Positions 51,883-56,411 of a DNA stretch of 56,411 nt are shown here, in pieces. The position numbers and the translations under genes were made by a program. Numbering within the stretch: position 1 is the first letter of the stretch; each line of letters starts with the position of its first letter. The notes beneath the pieces were generated by a model. That model was not told the DNA's origin. It ran no database searches and saw only the letters and a program-made list of their open reading frames with translations. Source of the DNA: SAR324 cluster bacterium (lineage in GTDB: Bacteria > SAR324 > NAC60-12); contig JANQJU010000054.1 in NCBI GenBank assembly GCA_028281495.1, positions 1 through 56,411 on the forward strand, read 5' to 3'.

Positions 51883-54273
51883 ATGTCCAGGCGAGCAGAT
51901 ATTAATAATGCAAAAATTAAAACCTATACCGGAGAAAAACTAGTTAATCTTGAATACCATGATCAAGGAGCGGATGGCGTAGTTTACAAAGGTTGCCTAG
52001 AAAAACACGAAAATGAAACTCTAGCAATAAAATTTTATATCCCTATAAAATCGGTTTCAATCTTTACTAGGCCTACAATCCTACCAAATTTTGTGGAAGA
52101 CCTAGAAAAAAGATATAAAAATGAACTTGATAGATTGCGATATCTGTCTCATCCAAATTTACAAAGATACTATTCTTGCGGAACTTTCAGTTATAGTCGA
52201 GGGTATTTTGCAGATTTCAATGATAAAATTGAACAAAATTCAGAGATAGGTTTTATAGCAAGTAGGTATGTAACGGGTAAAAGATTAGATGAGATAATCA
52301 ACTCAGAGAGGGAAGAGAGTAACCGGATAGTTTCATATTTAGCTGATATCGCTGATGCGATGTTATATCTTCATAAAAACCGGATGATGCATGGTGATAT
52401 TCAACTTCCAAATATTATAATATCTAAAGAAAACGATTCACCAGTACTAATTGATTTTGGTTTATCAAAAGGCTTTACAAAAAATGATGATGAATTAACG
52501 CAACTATTTCTAAATTCCCAACCCATTCCTACAACCATACAGAGAGGACTAGAGGAAATTGAAAATCAGCACGGGAAAGAGGTTCCAAGAGCCAAAATAG
52601 AAAAATTACTCTTTCCTTATTTAGACTTATATCGCTTCGGTTCGTTAATAGATGAAATAATCAAGTCACCTTGTGCAAAAAAAATGAAAAATGTAGAAGT
52701 CGAATATCTTAGGTTGATTTCTGATGAGTTGAAAAAATGGAGGACAGACAAATTTAACAGTAGATCAACAGAGATGTACGGTAAGATTAAGACAACATTT
52801 GATTTAACAAACTTTTTGTCACGCCTTTTGAATGGAAGAGATTTTTATCTTAAAGAATTCAATAAAACTGAAAATACCAATCATAAAACTATTGTTAGAA
52901 TGACAGGAAAGGTCTCAGTAAGAAATTCATTAGATAAAATCTTATCTCACCCGACAGTAGGCAGACTCCACAATCTACATCAGCTATCTTTACTATACTA
53001 TATTTATCCGTCGGCAGGTCAGTCTAGATTAGACCATTCTCTAGCTGCACTGGGTAGAGCACAAGAACTTTGGGCCGCTCTATCTAACAACCCAACCTTT
53101 CTTTTTCATATGGATACAAATGCGATCAAAAGGTTAGAGCTTGCAGCTTTGCTTCACGATATAAATCATTTTCCCTTTTTGCACTACTTTCAAGAAGCAG
53201 GAGTTTCACAAGTAGTTAATGCAGAGATCCTAGATACGTTTTTGAACAAAAAGCATGACCAGAAAGGTAAAAAGGCACCAAAAGCTCTTTCTGAAGAAAT
53301 TGAGAAACTAGGAATTAATACAAAATACTTGCGTGATATTATTATCAAGGAAACACCGATTGATCTAAATATACAGGATCAAATCATACATTCTATTATT
53401 AATAGCGGAATCGACATAGATAAATTGGCATATCTACCTGATGATTCAATATATACTGGTGTGCCTTATGGTCAAGCAGTTGATATTTTCGGTCTTTTTA
53501 ATAATATCGAAATCGATAAAGTATCTACAAACATGGGGGAAATATGGCACTTAGTATTTTCATATGATGCCTTACCTGCGATTGAAAGTGTTTGCTTTTC
53601 AAGATATTGGAATTTTCAAAGGACTTATTGGCATAAAACTAACAGAGCTATAGGTGCTATGATAATTTGGACAATCAGAAAAATATACTCAAGAGAAGAG
53701 TATACAATTGAAGATTATTTAAATGATACAGTGAATCTCGGTGAATCAGGAGCACTAGATTATTTATCGGGTTGTTACAGCGAAACCTACAACAGTGATG
53801 CCCCAATTTATGGATTGGCTACCGACAGAGATCTGATCTACAAGACTATTTTCGAGATGTCATTTAAGGAAAAAAACGAACTACTTACTCGTTTTAAAAA
53901 CGACAGTAATCAGAGGGATGAAGCACAAGAGCGTGTCAGGTTGTGTGTAGAAAACTTTCTAGAGTCAAATGATATAACGATTGCTATCTCGCAGAAGGAA
54001 GTTCTTTTAGATGTTCCACTCAGGGATATGGATCTAGGTGGAAAAATATTTGTCCGATCTTTAAATAAAACAATAGTGCCAGCAATCAACGAATCTCCAG
54101 TACTCAAAGCTTTAGAAGATAGTTTTGATCAAATGAGTAAAATTTTAAGGGTTTTTGTAAAGCCCGAAATACGTGATCACATAGAAAATCTTGATGATGA
54201 GACAAAACAAAAATTAAAACAACTAATATTTGTCGCAATTTGCTATGAAAGAAAACTGAGTGAGGCAAAATAA
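51883..54273 (+). CDS. Protein kinase fused to a SAMHD1/dGTPase-like HD phosphohydrolase
   Basis: 796 residues, cytoplasmic. Residues 20-265 are a eukaryotic-type kinase: G29-A-D-G32 loop, Lys50 (AIKFY), Glu81, catalytic HGD (Asp172) with Asn177, Asp191 of DFG, Asp248 in DLYRFG. The catalytic-loop Lys is Gln174. Residues 350-560 are an HD domain of the dGTPase/SAMHD1 type: RLDHS (His385), ALLHDINHFPF (His425-Asp426), and SGIDIDKLAYLPDDS (Asp511/513). Such HD enzymes hydrolyse dNTPs or other nucleotides. The remaining 230 residues are helical. The stop overlaps the cyclase start as TAATG, so both proteins are made together. AT-rich codon use suggests transfer. I infer a kinase-gated nucleotide hydrolase, perhaps controlled by the cyclic nucleotide of its neighbour. 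Confidence 0.88.
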   Translation: MSRRADINNAKIKTYTGEKLVNLEYHDQGADGVVYKGCLEKHENETLAIKFYIPIKSVSIFTRPTILPNFVEDLEKRYKNELDRLRYLSHPNLQRYYSCGTFSYSRGYFADFNDKIEQNSEIGFIASRYVTGKRLDEIINSEREESNRIVSYLADIADAMLYLHKNRMMHGDIQLPNIIISKENDSPVLIDFGLSKGFTKNDDELTQLFLNSQPIPTTIQRGLEEIENQHGKEVPRAKIEKLLFPYLDLYRFGSLIDEIIKSPCAKKMKNVEVEYLRLISDELKKWRTDKFNSRSTEMYGKIKTTFDLTNFLSRLLNGRDFYLKEFNKTENTNHKTIVRMTGKVSVRNSLDKILSHPTVGRLHNLHQLSLLYYIYPSAGQSRLDHSLAALGRAQELWAALSNNPTFLFHMDTNAIKRLELAALLHDINHFPFLHYFQEAGVSQVVNAEILDTFLNKKHDQKGKKAPKALSEEIEKLGINTKYLRDIIIKETPIDLNIQDQIIHSIINSGIDIDKLAYLPDDSIYTGVPYGQAVDIFGLFNNIEIDKVSTNMGEIWHLVFSYDALPAIESVCFSRYWNFQRTYWHKTNRAIGAMIIWTIRKIYSREEYTIEDYLNDTVNLGESGALDYLSGCYSETYNSDAPIYGLATDRDLIYKTIFEMSFKEKNELLTRFKNDSNQRDEAQERVRLCVENFLESNDITIAISQKEVLLDVPLRDMDLGGKIFVRSLNKTIVPAINESPVLKALEDSFDQMSKILRVFVKPEIRDHIENLDDETKQKLKQLIFVAICYERKLSEAK

Positions 54274-55007
54274 TGGACAGCGAAAGAACTACTAGAGATA
54301 TAATATTAAACAAGGAAAAGTTAGGTCAATTTTCTGAATACCTTGAAAGAAAATCGAATGGAATGGTAATTTCTTTTATTGATCTTTGTGGATCGACAGA
54401 ACTAAAAAAATATCCTCAAAGAGAATGGCTACCTAAAATCTGTCAATTTTTAGCTATAGTTACCGATATAGTAGATGAACAAGGTGGAAAAGTGATAAAA
54501 TATATTGGTGACGAAGTAGTGAGTGTTTTTGAAGACGGATCAGGAGGAAATAAGGCGAATCGGATGGAAAGCTTAGTAATTGAATGCAATACAAGGTTAA
54601 AAAATTTTGAAGAAAGCTTTTCTGCTAAATTTGCTTTCGATTACGGGGCAAATGCACAAATAGATTTGGGAAATTTTCCTATAGATTATTTGGGAACACC
54701 AATAGATAGGTGTGCGAGAATTGCTGGTATCGTACCAAAAAACGGTGCTTTAGCATCTGATAAGTTTTTGGAACAACTAATGAATCGGGATAGCTGGAGA
54801 CCAGTCGGGGATTTTAGTTTTAAGGGAATTGACAGTCTAACTGGGGTATACCAACTAAAAAATTTTGGTGAACCGCTAATAATTGAAGATCCAGACTTTT
54901 ATACAAAATCGAGAAATGAGTTATTAAGTGATTTCAAAAATTTAAAAAAAAGAATTGAATTCTTACAAGAAGAACTTAGCCTTCATAGAACAAAATCAAC
55001 ATCTTGA
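54273..55007 (+). CDS. Class III nucleotidyl cyclase
   Basis: 244 residues, soluble. The catalytic fold spans about 30-195. Metal-binding Asp37 is in SFIDLCGSTEL and Asp80 in KYIGDEVVSVF. YLGTPIDRCARIAG holds Arg149 at the place of the transition-state Arg, with Asp145 where adenylate cyclases often have Asn. Residues 160-190 complete the domain (FSFKGIDSLTGVYQL) and 215-240 form a short coiled coil. It should make a cyclic NMP; base choice is uncertain. Pycsar antiphage cyclases (cCMP/cUMP) belong to this class. It starts within the stop of the kinase-HD gene (TAATG). Confidence 0.9.
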   Translation: MDSERTTRDIILNKEKLGQFSEYLERKSNGMVISFIDLCGSTELKKYPQREWLPKICQFLAIVTDIVDEQGGKVIKYIGDEVVSVFEDGSGGNKANRMESLVIECNTRLKNFEESFSAKFAFDYGANAQIDLGNFPIDYLGTPIDRCARIAGIVPKNGALASDKFLEQLMNRDSWRPVGDFSFKGIDSLTGVYQLKNFGEPLIIEDPDFYTKSRNELLSDFKNLKKRIEFLQEELSLHRTKSTS

Positions 55008-55195
55008 TAGAATCAAAAATAATCAATACCCCTGAAATGAAACTTCGATAGCTTACAAGAAAAGACTAATCATGTTGTGCTTATCCTCTGTACACGACAG
55101 TTTCCTTTGATCTTTGTAAGGGAGTGGGGATTTTACCCTAAGTTCTTGATATGAATAGGGTTGCGAAACCTTAACATTCATTTCAGGAGAACCTC

Positions 55196-55243
55196 ATGCG
55201 TAAAATCGACCCACTCATTGTTGAACTTAGCAAAGTCTTATAA
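55196..55243 (+). CDS. 15-codon open frame with strong ribosome binding site
   Basis: Reads MRKIDPLIVELSKVL. AGGAG lies 6 bases before the ATG in the 282-base gap between the cyclase and the next gene. It may be a leader peptide, or the first codons of a lost gene cut by rearrangement. Confidence 0.3.
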   Translation: MRKIDPLIVELSKVL

Positions 55244-55289
55244 ATAGTACATATTTGGACATATAAAATTTCTTTATTCAAAAGGAACA

Positions 55290-56264
55290 ATGAAGATTAT
55301 TAGAAAAAGACAAGAGGAAGGAGGGCTACTACCATCTGTTGTAGTCCGTCTTTCAAAAAAAATTGAATCACCTTTATACTACTCCGATTATGGTTTACGT
55401 CATCCTTTAGGAATTTTTAATTCATCAGTAAATGAAGTTGTCACAGAAATCGAAAAATTATGTGATTTACTAGAAAAAATTGCAGTAACTTATCAAGGTG
55501 ATTTAATTGAAGTGATTAAGAATCACGACGATATTTTAGGTTTACAGCGTAATCTACTTTATTCGATTGCTAATCATTTAGATAATTGTGAAAATATCAT
55601 GAAATGCTTCTTCCAAGCTAAAAAGGCGTTTCGTAAAAACCGTGAAGTAAAAGAATACAAAAAAAACATACAAGACTATTCTTCGCATGTTGGATTACTT
55701 GTCAATAAAGTCAAACATGAAAATCAAATGATACGACCAATTTGGATGGCAAATAACACGCCATCGCAAGAAAAGTGGTTTTCTCCGGGATATTATTTGG
55801 AAACTGCTAAACCTGATGGAAGTTTAGGACCAAATCCTGATCTTCATAAAGCAGACGATACTGGTATTTCATTTTATAGAGATATTAGATTTCATTTTGC
55901 TCACATCTATATTGTTAGCAGTTACTTAGATGATTTTACACAAAAAATAGTAGGTACTATTGATGAAATAAACTATAGTTTAGGTAAAGATACTAGGCTC
56001 GGTAAGCTAGCTATGAGAATCACTAATTTGCCAAAGTATTACTTTCCAAATGAAAGAAGTAAGTCCTTTCCTGTAATTAAATTTTGTAAAGGAATTAAAG
56101 GAAATGATAAATTAATTGTAGAATATCCAAGCAAAAAAGAAAATCTTCCTAAGTTAAAACAATGCACCTTTTCTATTGGATCGATGGGGGATGGTGTAAC
56201 AAAGCAGATCAAGTTTAAACTTCCAGGAATTGAATCTTTAAGAAAAGCCAAAAAAATTCAATAA
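55290..56264 (+). CDS. Helical protein of unknown function in the kinase-cyclase cassette
   Basis: 324 residues, no signal peptide or membrane segment. Long amphipathic helices (NEVVTEIEKLCDLLEKIAV, LLYSIANHLDNCENIMKCFF) fill the first half, followed by a mixed region with HADDTGISFYRDIRFHFAH-like sequence (about 190-210) and a basic C-terminus. AAGGAA precedes the ATG. It shares the AT-rich composition of the cyclase and kinase-HD genes and the same direction. No family recognised; it could be the effector or a separate gene. Confidence 0.65.
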   Translation: MKIIRKRQEEGGLLPSVVVRLSKKIESPLYYSDYGLRHPLGIFNSSVNEVVTEIEKLCDLLEKIAVTYQGDLIEVIKNHDDILGLQRNLLYSIANHLDNCENIMKCFFQAKKAFRKNREVKEYKKNIQDYSSHVGLLVNKVKHENQMIRPIWMANNTPSQEKWFSPGYYLETAKPDGSLGPNPDLHKADDTGISFYRDIRFHFAHIYIVSSYLDDFTQKIVGTIDEINYSLGKDTRLGKLAMRITNLPKYYFPNERSKSFPVIKFCKGIKGNDKLIVEYPSKKENLPKLKQCTFSIGSMGDGVTKQIKFKLPGIESLRKAKKIQ

Positions 56265-56308
56265 AAATTTATTATTTTAAGCGAATGATCAACTGAAATT
56301 CAAAATTT

Positions 56309-56411
56309 CTATCGATTGGCTAACTTTTCTACTTGATGCTTTTTGATGCAAGCATCGAGTAACAGGATAATCGCTTGCTGATAGTTTTCAGGAAGTGTGT
56401 CAATTTCTTCA
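56309..56411 (-). CDS. C-terminal end of a gene running off the window
   Basis: The last 33 codons of a minus-strand frame (ending LLLDACIKKHQVEKLANR, stop at 56309-56311) have a protein-like helical composition similar to the tails of small HTH regulators. The start is outside the window. Product unknown. Confidence 0.5.
   Translation of the reverse strand, partial: EEIDTLPENYQQAIILLLDACIKKHQVEKLANR

Overview
The window reads as a chromosomal piece of a Gram-negative (diderm) bacterium. It carries lipid A synthesis (LpxB), a Tol-Pal set, lipoproteins with clear lipoboxes and a predicted outer-membrane barrel. Core genes are of medium G+C, while several blocks (about 2.2-7.2 kb, 17.8-18.1 kb and 51.5-56.4 kb) are visibly AT-rich and look acquired. 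I cannot assign a genus. A deltaproteobacterium-like or SAR324-like lineage would fit the mix, but that is a guess. No rRNA, tRNA or CRISPR array was seen.

Left accessory region (1-17720). A secreted caspase-like protease with Sel1 repeats and a long polyglycine tail is followed by a small ribbon-helix-helix-like protein. Next comes a 1540-residue orphan protein with a HEFGH zinc-protease motif. Facing it is a tightly packed minus-strand operon read from 17720 to 7595: a 2201-residue lipoprotein of 19 Calx-beta-like repeats, a paralogue of the small protein, a secreted protein, a periplasmic protein anchored at both ends, and a trypsin-like protease fused to a beta-barrel. Three unrelated proteases and two paralogous small proteins ending in AAVL(I/V)Y suggest one linked envelope or proteolysis system that I do not recognise.

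Central region (18203-49054), mostly housekeeping. It holds a MurG-like transferase, a DUF58 protein and two convergent DNA methyltransferases without a visible restriction enzyme. It also holds a chemotaxis receptor and an lpxB-tldD-TMTC/TPR operon. Then come pal-tolQ-tolR, parE-parC divergent from a self-cleaving S24 repressor with a palindromic operator candidate between them, and a cysteine desulfurase. The block ends with a biotin carboxylase-BCCP fusion, an inositol-phosphatase-family gene coupled to a split HipS/HipT kinase pair lacking HipB, a GNAT acetyltransferase, an alpha/beta hydrolase-OsmC fusion and a TPR protein.

Right accessory region (49055-56411). An orphan Rhs C-terminal tip (Rhs core end, Hint domain, HNH nuclease toxin) with an overlapping immunity gene is fused directly behind the stop of the preceding gene. 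It is followed by a GC-rich structured RNA that may be the 5' part of a group II intron. Then comes an AT-rich cassette: a protein kinase fused to a SAMHD1/dGTPase-like HD domain, translationally coupled (TAATG) to a class III nucleotidyl cyclase, and an unknown helical protein. This kinase-HD plus cyclase cassette is the best candidate for an undescribed signalling or antiphage system, related in logic to Pycsar but with a different partner.
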